A DNA stretch of 64,000 bases from Aurantiacibacter atlanticus (GTDB taxonomy: Bacteria; Pseudomonadota; Alphaproteobacteria; Sphingomonadales; Sphingomonadaceae). The notes under the pieces were generated by a model, which was not told where the DNA came from, did not search any database, and saw nothing but the letters and a program-made list of their open reading frames with translations. Of this stretch, positions 1 through 8,035 are shown piece after piece (within the stretch, counting starts at the first letter, position 1; every line of letters starts with the position of its first letter). The stretch is taken from NCBI RefSeq assembly GCF_001077815.2, contig NZ_CP015441.1, positions 124,001 to 188,000 on the forward strand, given 5' to 3'. The position numbers and the translations under genes are program-made.

Positions 1-438
1 TGGTAATTGCACATGCCGCCATGTTCGAAAGCCGCCGTGGCTCCGGCGAGATAGAAGGTCCACATGCGATAGAAGCGCGCATCGAACATCGCCTCGATCC
101 GTTCGCGGTTGGCTTCGCAATTGGCATACCATGCGCGCAGCGTTCTGGCGTAATGCAGCCGCAGCATCTCGACGTCGCTGGCAATGAGGCGATATTTCTC
201 GCTCGCCGCGACGGTTTCCGAAAGCGCCGGGATGTAGCCGCCTGGAAAGATGTATTTGCGCGTGAAAGCGTCGGTTGTGCCCGGTGTGCCGATCCGACCA
301 ATCGTGTGGAGCAGCATCACCCCGTCATCCGTCAGCATATTGGCGCAGCAGCGGAAGAACGTTGCGAATTGCGGGCGTCCGACGTGCTCGAACATGCCGA
401 CCGAGACGATCCGATCGAAACGCTGGCCGCGCAACGAG
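1..438 (-). pseudogene. cyclopropane-fatty-acyl-phospholipid synthase fragment
   Basis: The minus strand encodes the C-terminal half of a SAM-dependent cyclopropane-fatty-acid synthase. Readable pieces are FDRIVSVGMFEHVG, the F-RKYIFPGGYIP stretch and RFYRMWTFYLAG near the window edge, all typical of this family, which methylates unsaturated phospholipid acyl chains at the membrane. The gene runs off the left edge. Upstream of the FDRIVS motif, near base 435, family similarity stops and no start codon or SAM-binding GxGxGG motif follows in frame. I infer a 5' truncation by recombination rather than a full gene. Family assignment is firm; the exact break point is an estimate. Confidence 0.75.
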
Positions 439-562
439 AACCAAAGTTCTCGCCATCCATGCGCAGGAGTCCATCGCAGCCATAATCGAAAGCGGCGACG
501 AGGAAGCACAGCGAATGAAACTGGCGGAACTCTCAGATCTCTTTGGAAAGTTCAACCGCTAG
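437..562 (+). pseudogene. C-terminal remnant of an unidentified gene
   Basis: A plus-strand frame open to the TAG at 560-562 encodes about 40 residues ending in AELSDLFGKFNR, with a charged amphipathic look (IHAQESIAAIIESGDEEAQ) unlike the antisense shadow upstream of it. It starts where the cyclopropane synthase similarity ends, so the two may be gene ends joined head to head at a recombination point. I do not recognise the family. Alternatively it is a chance open frame. Confidence 0.3.
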
Positions 563-654
563 AGACGATGCCTTGCCCTCCTGAAGGCTGTTTCGAGAAA
601 GACTTGAACGGCAGCGTTAGAAAGTCGGCTAACAGATGCCCTGCGCATTCTGCG

Positions 655-993
655 TCATGATCGAAAATGCTTGGCGCGCTCCACCATATGATTCATCTGA
701 GTCGCTGCGTGGATGGTCAACGGATGCTGCTTCGCGTCGGGCCGCGGCGTTATAAAGTCCGCCATTTCAGCGATAAGCTCGAGCTGCTCTTCGCTAGCCT
801 TCGAGAGCAGACCAAGAACGATATTTTCCAAGGCAATCACGCGGATGCGCAGCTGGATGAGTTCCGCGTCCGACAGAGCGGGGATATCCCACTCGTCGCA
901 AGTTGCTGCTAACGCTTCCTGGGGACCACAGGGCAGGGCCCCGCCCTCCGCTTCCCACCGCGACACCGCGATGTCTTTCTTGTCGTGTGCCAT
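655..993 (-). CDS. hypothetical protein, 112 aa
   Basis: Soluble, acidic 112-residue protein without signal peptide or membrane segment. The centre (about residues 40-80, DAELIQLRIRVIALENIVLGLL then EEQLELIAEMADFI) is predicted helical and leucine-rich, suggesting a small helical bundle or coiled coil. A GGAG sits about 9 bases before the ATG. I do not recognise the family. It stands alone between the broken genes at the left edge and the reductase downstream, so context gives little help. Confidence 0.6.
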   Translation of the reverse strand: MAHDKKDIAVSRWEAEGGALPCGPQEALAATCDEWDIPALSDAELIQLRIRVIALENIVLGLLSKASEEQLELIAEMADFITPRPDAKQHPLTIHAATQMNHMVERAKHFRS

Positions 994-1066
994 GTTCTCA
1001 AACTCCAGACCTACTTTACCATGCCGCGAGCGGCGAATTCCAAACGGCGACGAACATCGCCATCGC

Positions 1067-1789
1067 TCACCTATCGCGACGAAGATGGAGGCTTTCTAGT
1101 TCCTCGCGAAGGGCAAGAAGCCCTTCCAGATCGTCAGCCTCCGGTTTGCCTACGGCAGGCTTTTCGTGGATCCACCTCCCACTCACTACTGAATCGAGAA
1201 GCAGGGCAGCGAGATCGGCATGGCAGCAGCGGAAGCAGTCCGTCGATAGCGTCCGCGCTTTCACTTGCGCTTCGCCGCTATAGGGCAAATCGATAAGCCA
1301 ACCGGGTCTTGCGGCCGTCCACTTGAGACCTTGCTCGGCCTCGAGCATGCGCTCCATGGCCCGCATGTGTTCGAGAATGTTTGCCAGAGCGGGGACAACT
1401 GTCAGCCGGAACCATGACGGCACTCCGGCTTGCTGGTCCACGAATGCGGCGGATATCACTGCGATCCGGTCGATGCCGACGCGGCCCATCGCTTCGACAA
1501 TGCGGCGCGTACCCTCGGTGTAGAGCGGTGGTGGGTCGATCGCGGTCGATGGCGTGAACGAAACGCCAAGGGTGGAAATAACCGCATCGCAACCACGAAT
1601 GGCATCAGCAAGGTCGTCCTCGAGAACGTCGCATTGGATATAGTCGACACCTTCGATCCGTTTCGCCGGGTCCGGTAAATGATGCTCGAGACCGCGCACG
1701 TGGTGGCCGCGCTGCATCGCCTGTTCGAGGAGCAGCGTGCCGGTCTTTCCACCGGCGCCGAAGACGGCATGGGTCAGATTATCGGTCAA
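1067..1789 (-). CDS. NAD(P)-binding (NmrA-like) oxidoreductase
   Basis: An atypical short-chain dehydrogenase/NmrA-like protein of 240 aa. Right after the start comes the Rossmann dinucleotide motif GAGGKTG, then DVLEDDLADAIRGCDAVISTLG, the usual beta4 region of NAD(P)H-binding proteins that lack the Tyr-x3-Lys dyad. I start it at a TTG (1787-1789) with AAGG about 8 bases upstream, because the longer frame back to 1981 would add 64 residues of antisense-like sequence covering the hairpin at 1831-1864. It lies downstream of the nine-gene operon but beyond that hairpin, so it is probably a separate unit or read by leak-through. Substrate unknown. Confidence 0.75.
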   Translation of the reverse strand: MTDNLTHAVFGAGGKTGTLLLEQAMQRGHHVRGLEHHLPDPAKRIEGVDYIQCDVLEDDLADAIRGCDAVISTLGVSFTPSTAIDPPPLYTEGTRRIVEAMGRVGIDRIAVISAAFVDQQAGVPSWFRLTVVPALANILEHMRAMERMLEAEQGLKWTAARPGWLIDLPYSGEAQVKARTLSTDCFRCCHADLAALLLDSVVSGRWIHEKPAVGKPEADDLEGLLALREELESLHLRRDR

Positions 1790-1830
1790 AAAGAAACCTT
1801 CGCAATTGCAAATGATGCGGATGAATATGA

Positions 1831-1864
1831 AGCCCCGCGCATGGGGTTGGTCATGCGCGGGGCT
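1831..1864 (-). terminator. 13-bp perfect hairpin closing the leftward operon
   Basis: AGCCCCGCGCATG (1831-1843) and CATGCGCGGGGCT (1852-1864) are perfect inverted repeats with an 8-base loop. It lies 136 bases past the lipoprotein gene that ends at 2000. In the minus-strand reading the stem is followed by TTCATATTC, only a loose U tract, so it is a probable Rho-independent terminator or 3' stabilising stem. Confidence 0.65.
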
Positions 1865-1999
1865 CCAAGACGGCTCCAGTGAGCCTGCGACCCGCAGGGC
1901 TCTCTTGGGGGAGCTGGAACCGCCTATCCACTGTAGCTTCGAAACCCGCGCCGGGCTTGCCTCCGGAAACAATCCAGGCACCTCACGCGGGTTCTTCTG

Positions 2000-2485
2000 C
2001 TACTGGTCGCAGATAGAATATCCGCGATACCCCAGTTCGTCTCCGGCCCCGGGCGGGACCACGATCAATTCCTGCGCTTGCAAGCCCGCATTGCCTTCAT
2101 CGTCCAACAGACGCGTGGTGACGAGCAGATCGCCGCTGGTATAGCGATCCGTACCGGCAGCGCTGACCGGGATCAGTTTGCCGTTCAGCTTGATGAAGCC
2201 CTGGCTTCCCGGTTCGTAGACGAAGGTGGGGTAGCCAACCTCGGTCAAGCGGAAGACACAACGACCTTCCTTCCCGCCGATTGCCGAAACATCGGCGTCG
2301 CTCATCGTCTCGGGCTTTACGAGCGCCGTCGATATGTTCTGCAGCGCGCTGGAAGCCGGCTCGATTGGCGACGCTTTGGCCGGCGGATCAAGCTGCGCTT
2401 CGCGATCATTGCCGATGGCGGTGTTCTGGTTGCACCCAGCCAGCGCGACAGCCAGCCCTGTGGTGAGGATAAAGGTCGTCTTCAT
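2000..2485 (-). CDS. outer-envelope lipoprotein, 161 aa, unknown function
   Basis: Has a lipoprotein signal with lipobox LAGC (Cys at residue 18). The mature part begins with a Pro/Ala linker, followed by a domain with a conserved-looking core (GRCVFRLTEVGYPTFVYEPG, KLNGKLIPV) ending in YSICDQ. It is the last gene of the leftward operon, and its ATG overlaps the stop of the DUF305 gene by 4 bases (ATGA), so the two are translationally coupled. Family not identified. Its place in a copper operon suggests an envelope accessory role, which is inference only. Confidence 0.8.
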   Translation of the reverse strand: MKTTFILTTGLAVALAGCNQNTAIGNDREAQLDPPAKASPIEPASSALQNISTALVKPETMSDADVSAIGGKEGRCVFRLTEVGYPTFVYEPGSQGFIKLNGKLIPVSAAGTDRYTSGDLLVTTRLLDDEGNAGLQAQELIVVPPGAGDELGYRGYSICDQ

Positions 2486-3078
2486 TGCGCAGCTCTTTCT
2501 TCGGGTGTCTCGGCAAGGGTTGGGTCAGGTTGCGGAGTTGCGGGAACCGGAGCTTCGATATCTTCGGGGAGCCTCTCAGTGGTCCGCACGCCATTTTCCT
2601 CGATATCCTCGATGAGGTATTTCATCTGCGCGATCTCGCGGCGCTGGGCGAGGATGATATCGTGCGCGAGCTTGCGCACGCGCGGATCGCGGATATGCGC
2701 CCGTTCGCTGGTCATGATGGCGATCGAGTGGTGAGGGATCATCGCCGCCATATATTCCTCGTCGTCGATCGTGGTCTGGCTGCGCACGAGCCACAATGCC
2801 AGGGCGAAGACCACTGCTGCGACGCCGAGAATGATGAAGTTCTTGGTTCTGTCTTTATACATGCCCCACATGAAGAGCAGCATGACGACCATCATCATCG
2901 CGCCCATCACGAACATCATCCAGAAGCGCGTTTCGCTCCAGAAGAAGTGATCGGCATCGTAGGTGTTGGCATACATGAGGACAAACATGACAACGGTCGA
3001 TGTCGAGACCATCGCCATGAAGCGCCAGTAATTGCCACCGCCTCCCTCGCTATGATCGTGTTGCGTGCCTTTCGCCAT
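2482..3078 (-). CDS. membrane-anchored DUF305 protein
   Basis: 198 aa. A cytoplasmic His-containing N-terminus is followed by three hydrophobic segments (about residues 20-37, 50-72, 78-96) and a DUF305-like helical domain with the family's metal-ligand look (EYMAAMIPHHSIAIM, about 107-121, and AQRREIAQMKYLI, about 140-152). DUF305 proteins are four-helix ferritin-like folds often found near copper genes; the PHH and Met residues could bind metal. A good AGGAGA lies before the ATG. The stop of the upstream channel gene is 2 bases away, and the end overlaps the next gene, so it is an internal operon member. Confidence 0.85.
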   Translation of the reverse strand: MAKGTQHDHSEGGGGNYWRFMAMVSTSTVVMFVLMYANTYDADHFFWSETRFWMMFVMGAMMMVVMLLFMWGMYKDRTKNFIILGVAAVVFALALWLVRSQTTIDDEEYMAAMIPHHSIAIMTSERAHIRDPRVRKLAHDIILAQRREIAQMKYLIEDIEENGVRTTERLPEDIEAPVPATPQPDPTLAETPEERAAQ

Positions 3079-3079
3079 A

Positions 3080-3496
3080 TCAGTTCTCCTGTTTGCTCAT
3101 GGTCTGGTAGACATATTGGGCGGTGCAGCTGATCATCAGGAACCCGGTCAGTGCGGCTATTCCGGAAATAGCGCGCATGTGACCGGCGGGCAGAATATCG
3201 CCCAGTCCGACAGTCGATATCGTAATCAGCGCGAAGTAATAATAGTCCATCCAGCTATCGATGACGTCCTGCTCCAGCGCTCCAAGTCCCCAAACACTGG
3301 CGAGATACATACCGCCTGCAAAGATACCGGCGATGACGAGATGGCTGGCAAGAACCAGGGACGAGCCGGCAAGGACCCGAAGATGCCTTGGCTCCTTCCC
3401 GGGCGGGGAAAGGGCCTTGGCGCCGCGCAGCATCCACATATGAAAATAGAGCGAGACCGCAAATAGGACGAAGCCGAGGAGCAGAGCCGCGATCAT
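3080..3496 (-). CDS. two-TM potassium-channel-family protein
   Basis: 138 aa. Three hydrophobic segments (about 2-20, 41-65, 105-128) surround a pore helix and the selectivity filter TVGLGD (95-100), preceded by DYYYFALITIS, as in KcsA/Kch-like channels. It is short and has no cytoplasmic RCK domain. I chose the ATG at 3496, which overlaps the preceding stop (ATGA), over the upstream Met at 3616, which would run inside the glutaredoxin gene. A K+-selective pore in a metal operon is unusual; it may balance charge or volume during metal stress, or conduct another cation. Confidence 0.8.
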   Translation of the reverse strand: MIAALLLGFVLFAVSLYFHMWMLRGAKALSPPGKEPRHLRVLAGSSLVLASHLVIAGIFAGGMYLASVWGLGALEQDVIDSWMDYYYFALITISTVGLGDILPAGHMRAISGIAALTGFLMISCTAQYVYQTMSKQEN

Positions 3497-4248
3497 AAAG
3501 TGATCCAGCCCAGCGCCTTTGCTCCCATCCAGAGGCCCATACCGATCATGAACAGGTTCTCGGTCAGCGACACGAACCCCAGCGGCACGTTGGAACTGCC
3601 GCCCACGCAGGCGCATTTGAGCTCACGCTTCTGGATGTAGACCGCGTAGAACACGCTGACGGCACCAATCGTGCCTATGAACAGTGAGACCGGTACCGAG
3701 ATGATCGGCAGCGCATGCGCGGTCATCAGGATACCAGCCAGCGCCTCGCCGAAGGGATAGACGAAACCGTAGCGCACCCAGCGCTGCGCCAGCAGATCGT
3801 AATTGAGGAACATGGTCGAGAAGCTGCGGACGTCCTGCAGCTTCTGCACCGCGAGCAAGCACATTGACAGACTGACAAACCATTCGGCAGCTTGCACGGT
3901 GAGCAGCTCGCCAAGCGCGTACCAGCTGATGGCGAGGCCAAGCAGCGCCGCGATCGCGAAGATGGCGATGACGGGTTGATAGCTGATCGTGTCGTCGCCG
4001 GTCTGCGTTCTCTTCTTGCCGAAATGGGCGCGGACATCGTCGTATCCGCCGATCCGCTTGCCATCGATAAAGGTCTGCGGTGTCGTCTCGACGCCATGCT
4101 CTTGCTTGAACGCGTCGGTTTCTTCGCGCGAGGAGAGGTGATTGTCCTCGACCGCAAAACCCTGCCGTTCGAGCAGGTCGACCGTTTTCAGGCCGTATGG
4201 ACAGATGTGCTTGTCCATCACCATCCGGTATACTTTTGCCTGCTTCAT
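3493..4248 (-). CDS. glutaredoxin-MauE fusion membrane protein
   Basis: 251 aa. Residues 1-85 form a glutaredoxin domain: active-site CPYG (16-19, single Cys, so monothiol-like), TTPQTFI with the cis-Pro, and GGYDD for glutathione contact. From about residue 100 four hydrophobic segments resemble the MauE/DoxX-like membrane domain that supports disulfide chemistry in the periplasm. A later ECKC-like stretch (ELKCACVG) places a Cys pair near the membrane face. The start overlaps the permease stop by ATGA and the end overlaps the channel start. Likely role: thiol/disulfide electron relay across the inner membrane. The longer frame upstream is antisense-like. Confidence 0.85.
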   Translation of the reverse strand: MKQAKVYRMVMDKHICPYGLKTVDLLERQGFAVEDNHLSSREETDAFKQEHGVETTPQTFIDGKRIGGYDDVRAHFGKKRTQTGDDTISYQPVIAIFAIAALLGLAISWYALGELLTVQAAEWFVSLSMCLLAVQKLQDVRSFSTMFLNYDLLAQRWVRYGFVYPFGEALAGILMTAHALPIISVPVSLFIGTIGAVSVFYAVYIQKRELKCACVGGSSNVPLGFVSLTENLFMIGMGLWMGAKALGWITL

Positions 4249-5654
4249 TGTTTTTCTGCCTCGTTTTGATGGTCTTGGCTGCTTCCATTGACGCCGGCGT
4301 CCGCATGCGCGTTCCCATCCTCCGCACGTCTCCGGCGCAGGAACAGGGCTTCGAGACCAAATACCGCAGCTATGAGGACCGCCCCGATCACCACGATGGC
4401 GGGGTCGGAATCGAGCTTCACCCCCGCAAAGGCGACAAGAATTACGCCGTCGGCAGCGATTGCCGCAAGCAGGACCGAACCCTTGGCCCCGATCTCCTTG
4501 CGCAGATGGCGGTACACGCCCCAATGGACCAGCATGTCCATGACGAGATAGAAGAACGCCCCGAGCGAAGCGATCCGCGACAGGTCGAACAGCACCGCGA
4601 GCGTGCCCGCGATCACCACCGTATAGACCAGCAAGTGACCGCGGATCGGACCCTTCATGCCGAAGTGACTGTGCGGGATCATCTTCATCTCGGTCAGCAT
4701 GGTGAGCATCCGCGAGACTGCAAATACGCTGGCGATCACGCCCGAAGTGGTCGCCGCAATCGCAATGACGATGGTAAACCAGAACCCGAGCTCTCCAAGC
4801 GCCGGCCGGGCGGCGGCAGCGAGCGAATAATCGCGCGCCTCGACGATCTGGCCGATCGTCAGACTGGACCCGACCGCGAACGCGACGAGCAGGTAGGTGA
4901 CGACGCAGATCGCGATCGAGATCATGATCGTGCGGCCTACATTGCGATGCGGATCGACGATCTCTCCGCCGCTATTGGTGATCGTGGTAAAGCCCTTGAA
5001 CGCCAGGATCGAGAACGCGACCGACGCCAGGAACGCGCCGCCGCTCGTCATAGACGCAGGCTCGGCAAACGCGCCGGAGAAAAATCCGCTCGCGGCGATT
5101 GCGGCCACGGCGAACAGAGCGATCCCGCCGATCTTGATCGCCGACATGACAAGCGAGAAGCCGCTCACCGATCGATTGCCCGCCTTGTTCACGATATAGG
5201 CGAATACGATCAACCCAAGAGCCAGGGCTGACAGCAGGAGACTGTTCTCCTCAAGCCCGAACGGTCGCAGGGCGTAGGTAGCAAAGGTTCGCGCAACGAG
5301 GCTTTCGTTGATAACCATCGAAAGCGCCATGAGCAGCGAAGCCGAGGCCGCAACGACGCCAGGACCATAGGCTTTCTGCAGTATCATCGCGATGCCGCCC
5401 GACGACGGCCAGGCATTGGACATCTTGATGTAGCTATAGGCGGCCAGTGATGTGACGAGCGCACCCAGAACGAACGATAGCGGGAACAGCGGGCCGGCAA
5501 GTTCCGCGATCTGACCGGTGAGAGCGAAGATCCCAGCGCCGATCATCACGCCGGTACCCATAGCCACACCCCCGGCGAGACTTATTGTCCCCTCACCAGC
5601 GGCGTCGGGCGCGCTTTCCATCGCGGCATGTGTGCCATGCTTCGTCGCAGTCAT
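4245..5654 (-). CDS. APC-superfamily amino acid permease
   Basis: 469 aa with about 12 hydrophobic segments. The N-terminal GVAMGTGVMIGAGIFALTGQ region is the substrate-binding unwound TM1 of APC transporters, and the segment near GFTTITNSGGEIVDPHRNVGR matches the conserved loop after TM6. The C-terminus is charged and cytoplasmic. Such carriers move amino acids or amines by proton or sodium symport or exchange. The substrate cannot be read from sequence; placement beside a glutaredoxin makes a thiol or metal-complexing amino acid conceivable (inference). It sits 76 bases downstream of the DUF5676 gene. Confidence 0.85.
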   Translation of the reverse strand: MTATKHGTHAAMESAPDAAGEGTISLAGGVAMGTGVMIGAGIFALTGQIAELAGPLFPLSFVLGALVTSLAAYSYIKMSNAWPSSGGIAMILQKAYGPGVVAASASLLMALSMVINESLVARTFATYALRPFGLEENSLLLSALALGLIVFAYIVNKAGNRSVSGFSLVMSAIKIGGIALFAVAAIAASGFFSGAFAEPASMTSGGAFLASVAFSILAFKGFTTITNSGGEIVDPHRNVGRTIMISIAICVVTYLLVAFAVGSSLTIGQIVEARDYSLAAAARPALGELGFWFTIVIAIAATTSGVIASVFAVSRMLTMLTEMKMIPHSHFGMKGPIRGHLLVYTVVIAGTLAVLFDLSRIASLGAFFYLVMDMLVHWGVYRHLRKEIGAKGSVLLAAIAADGVILVAFAGVKLDSDPAIVVIGAVLIAAVFGLEALFLRRRRAEDGNAHADAGVNGSSQDHQNEAEKQ

Positions 5655-5730
5655 AAGGCTCGAACTCCCCCGTCCGGAATGCCGGGAGCGCGTCGATCAC
5701 GACAGGTCTTGTGGAGTGTGAGGTGCAACG

Positions 5731-6006
5731 TCATCCGCGCTTTTCTCGACCGAACACGGCGTAAAGCGGCACCACGACGACGGCAATATACCAGCCATAA
5801 AGGAAGCTGCCGAGGGCTCCGGCAAGGAAGCCGCGCCAGGTCAGCCATTCGAAGCCGGGCAAAAGAGGCGCCCAAGCTTCGTGCATGTGAAACCGCTCAG
5901 GGAAAAGGAGGCCGAAACCCACACAAAGCAGATAGCTGAGAAGCAGAAAACTGCTGAGCGTCCAGCCCCATCGCAAGATGTCCGGGCGGATCGATCGATC
6001 GGTCAT
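5731..6006 (-). CDS. DUF5676 small membrane protein
   Basis: 91 aa with two to three hydrophobic helices (about 13-35, 55-82) and a His in FHMHEAW between them. It matches the DUF5676 pattern of small membrane proteins repeatedly found beside copper and mercury resistance genes; their function is unknown. GGAAAG precedes the ATG. It lies between the DUF411 and permease genes on the same strand with short gaps, so it is probably cotranscribed. Confidence 0.8.
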   Translation of the reverse strand: MTDRSIRPDILRWGWTLSSFLLLSYLLCVGFGLLFPERFHMHEAWAPLLPGFEWLTWRGFLAGALGSFLYGWYIAVVVVPLYAVFGREKRG

Positions 6007-6057
6007 ATCGGCTTTCCTTTCAATCGGATCGTTTTCACTCCAGCCCGCTCCAGCGGG

Positions 6058-6534
6058 TCATGGATAGCTTGCAAATACGCGCTCGCCCGCAGGGCCGAAG
6101 GCAATGACCTGGTAGGGCTGCACCCTCCCGCCAACTTCCATGCCGGGGGAGCCCAGGGGCATTCCCGCAACGGCGAGGCCAGTCACGCCGTCGGGTCGTT
6201 CTTCGAGAAGGCGCGCGATCTCGCGTGCAGGAACATGTCCCTCAATCACATAGCCATCGACTTCCATCGTATGGCAGGAAATCAAGTCGTCAGGCACGCC
6301 TGCATCAGCCTTAACCTCGGCCATGGGACGGTCTTCGCGAACCGTGACCTCGTGATCCAGACCGGTGCGAACATGCTTCGCCCATTCCCCGCAGCATCCG
6401 CATTGCGGATCGCGGAACATTACATAGGGGCTTGCCTGTGCGGCGCTCGTGCAGGCTGCAAGGAGGATCACGCCGAAAGTAGCGAGTGCCGCGCGCGCGC
6501 GGCGTATGCCCAAGCCAGTAACTATGAATTTCAT
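6058..6534 (-). CDS. DUF411 periplasmic metal-associated protein
   Basis: 158 aa. The N-terminus has a hydrophobic signal ending near LLAACTSAAQA, which could be a Sec signal or lipobox. The mature domain starts with the DUF411 signature DPQCGCCGEW (a CxCC cluster) and continues with SCHTMEVDGYVIEGHVPAREI and GMPLGSPGME, the family's conserved His/Cys/Met patches. DUF411 proteins accompany copper resistance and are presumed to bind copper in the periplasm. I start at ATG 6534, with AGGAG 8 bases upstream; the in-frame TTG at 6540 is less likely. Confidence 0.88.
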   Translation of the reverse strand: MKFIVTGLGIRRARAALATFGVILLAACTSAAQASPYVMFRDPQCGCCGEWAKHVRTGLDHEVTVREDRPMAEVKADAGVPDDLISCHTMEVDGYVIEGHVPAREIARLLEERPDGVTGLAVAGMPLGSPGMEVGGRVQPYQVIAFGPAGERVFASYP

Positions 6535-6545
6535 GCTCAAATCTC

Positions 6546-6938
6546 CTACATTCCTTCCATGTCGTGATCGGACATGGTCTCCATGTTGTGCCCTGCATGC
6601 GGGTCGACCGGTTCCGGAACATCCGAGGTCGTTGGAGCGGGTGCCGGCGTCAAACCAGTTGTCGGCGTGCGCGGTGGTGGCGCTTCGGCCGGACCAGCCG
6701 GCTTGCGCTCGGTCGCGGGTACGCTGGCGACGGGCGCGGTTTCTACGCCGGTCTCGGTCGAATTTACGGAAGCGGCCTCAACTGGCGACGGCGCGCTCGC
6801 CGGTGCTGTCTCGATGGCAGCCGTATTTCCGTCATCCGCCATAGGCTCGGGTTGTTGATCGCACGCCGCCAAGCCCGCCAGCGCGGTCCCGAGGAAAAGC
6901 GTTCCAATCATCTTCTTCGTCTTGAAATGCTGCATCAT
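6546..6938 (-). CDS. Pro/Ala-rich lipoprotein with Met/His tail
   Basis: 130 aa. Lipoprotein signal with LAAC (Cys near 26), then about 75 residues of low-complexity Ala/Pro/Thr/Glu linker, and a C-terminal 17-residue patch HAGHNMETMSDHDMEGM. The tail has the His-Met spacing of copper-binding segments seen in CopB and PcoE, so it probably tethers a copper-sequestering tail to the envelope. AAGGA precedes the first ATG. It lies 9 bases after the DUF2231 gene. No recognised family. Confidence 0.75.
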   Translation of the reverse strand: MMQHFKTKKMIGTLFLGTALAGLAACDQQPEPMADDGNTAAIETAPASAPSPVEAASVNSTETGVETAPVASVPATERKPAGPAEAPPPRTPTTGLTPAPAPTTSDVPEPVDPHAGHNMETMSDHDMEGM

Positions 6939-6947
6939 GTTTATCCT

Positions 6948-7607
6948 TCAGATCCAGGAGAGGCCAAGGTGATCGGGGCCGTGCGCAAGTTCTCCGCCGA
7001 GAAAACCCTGAAGCAGAATGAGCGCGGCCATCGCGAAAAGTCCGGTGCGCAGAAGGACTCTGTCTTTACGCGGCCTGTAAGCAAGGGCGGCAAGAGCGAG
7101 ACCGAGCGCGGCGATCAGCATTCCGTTCCAGCGGTGGAGATGCATGACCGTATCGCCGCCAAACCAGAGGCCGGTATGAATCCAGCCGAACAGGGCTGCG
7201 ACGACGGCACCGCCCGCACCGCCATAGATCAGCACGCGGACAGCGGGTTCGGCTGCAGCGCCTCTCCCGGCCATGACGAACAATTCGGCCAAGGCTGCCA
7301 GCAGGAACAGTGCAATCGGGAAATGGATCGTCGCGGGATGCAGCTTCTTGAGGACAGTGACAAAGTCACCCTCACTGACGCTCTCGTGTCCGCCGGATGC
7401 GTCATCATGGCCGTCGGAGCCGTGGCCGGCTTCGGCAGACTGACCCGAGGCGCTTTGCATCCCGCTCATGCCAGTCGCTTCCTGACTTGGCTCGGAAGAG
7501 GCGGCAGCGTTCGTAGCGGGATCATGCGCTTCGTCGCCGTGCGCATAAACAGGACCGAGCGGCAGGATCACCGCGCAAACAAGTATCAAAAAATGGACTG
7601 CTTTCAT
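6948..7607 (-). CDS. DUF2231-like membrane protein with His-rich loop
   Basis: 219 aa and first gene of the leftward operon. A signal peptide (MKAVHF to YAHG) is followed by a His/Ser/Gly-rich periplasmic stretch (about 23-75, HGSDGHDDASGGHE). Then come four membrane helices beginning with the LHPATIHFPIALFLLAALAE motif of DUF2231 proteins, whose paired His may bind haem or metal. A further His cluster (MHLHRWNG) lies between helices, and the end is HGPDHLGLSWI. It is divergent from cnrY and preceded by a candidate ECF promoter at 7657-7679. Confidence 0.82.
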   Translation of the reverse strand: MKAVHFLILVCAVILPLGPVYAHGDEAHDPATNAAASSEPSQEATGMSGMQSASGQSAEAGHGSDGHDDASGGHESVSEGDFVTVLKKLHPATIHFPIALFLLAALAELFVMAGRGAAAEPAVRVLIYGGAGGAVVAALFGWIHTGLWFGGDTVMHLHRWNGMLIAALGLALAALAYRPRKDRVLLRTGLFAMAALILLQGFLGGELAHGPDHLGLSWI

Positions 7608-7656
7608 GGTGGCGCGTGCCCTTTCACCGCAGATTAACGAGAGCTATGCTGCCTGT

Positions 7657-7679
7657 TACGCATCCCGAGCCGCCTCCCC
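7657..7679 (-). promoter_or_regulatory. candidate ECF (CnrH-type) promoter of the leftward operon
   Basis: On the minus strand GGGGA (7679-7675), 14 bases, then CGTA (7660-7657), about 50 bases before the DUF2231 ATG. The same GGGGA-N14-CGTA spacing occurs before cnrY and before copA, and the minus copy shares the TGA before GGGGA with the copA copy. The recognition by the sigma factor encoded at 8483 is inferred. Confidence 0.5.
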
Positions 7680-7696
7680 TCATTAAATATCTTTGC

Positions 7697-7719
7697 GGGG
7701 AGCGGACGCGCCGCGCGTA
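7697..7719 (+). promoter_or_regulatory. candidate ECF promoter of the cnrYXH-like genes
   Basis: GGGGA (7697-7701), 14 bases, CGTA (7716-7719), about 41 bases before the cnrY ATG. With the opposed copy at 7657-7679 it forms a back-to-back pair, and CTCCCC/GGGGAG of the two -35 elements also form an inverted repeat around an AT-rich centre (7680-7695). Confidence 0.5.
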
Positions 7720-7759
7720 TGGGAAGAACGAACAGCAGTTGAAGGATCGACCCGCACCG

Positions 7760-8035
7760 ATGGAACAGGACCTGGACCCTATTCTGAGCGCTCTTGCCCA
7801 CGATGTTGCGCCCGGCGTGCTCGGCGGCTTCATGGAAGGCGTCTGGGAACGTGTCGGCGATATGAGTGCGCGGCGGGACGGGGCCATGCGCAGCATGCTG
7901 TTTGCCGGCCTGTTCGCAGTTGGACTCGGCGCGGGTGCCCTCACGGTTCAGGCTCCTGTCTATGCTCAGGAACCCGCCTACCCGCTATTTAGCGACGCCC
8001 GCCTTTCTCCCGCCGCGCTGCTACACGTCGATTGA
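7760..8035 (+). CDS. CnrY-like membrane anti-sigma factor
   Basis: 91 aa. A cytoplasmic N-terminal helix region (residues 1-40, LDPILSALAHDVAPGVLGGF) is followed by one membrane helix (about 43-63) and a short periplasmic tail. Size, topology and gene order match CnrY of Cupriavidus, which binds and inactivates the sigma factor CnrH until the sensor CnrX reports metal. The ATG at 7760 is favoured by GAAGGA upstream; longer starts would read through the promoter region. Its stop overlaps the sensor start (TGATG). Sequence similarity itself is weak, so the call rests mainly on context. Confidence 0.7.
   Translation: MEQDLDPILSALAHDVAPGVLGGFMEGVWERVGDMSARRDGAMRSMLFAGLFAVGLGAGALTVQAPVYAQEPAYPLFSDARLSPAALLHVD

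Noticed and set aside
4197..5231. 344-aa plus-strand open frame
   Set aside because: Antisense to the APC permease; composition is shadow-like.
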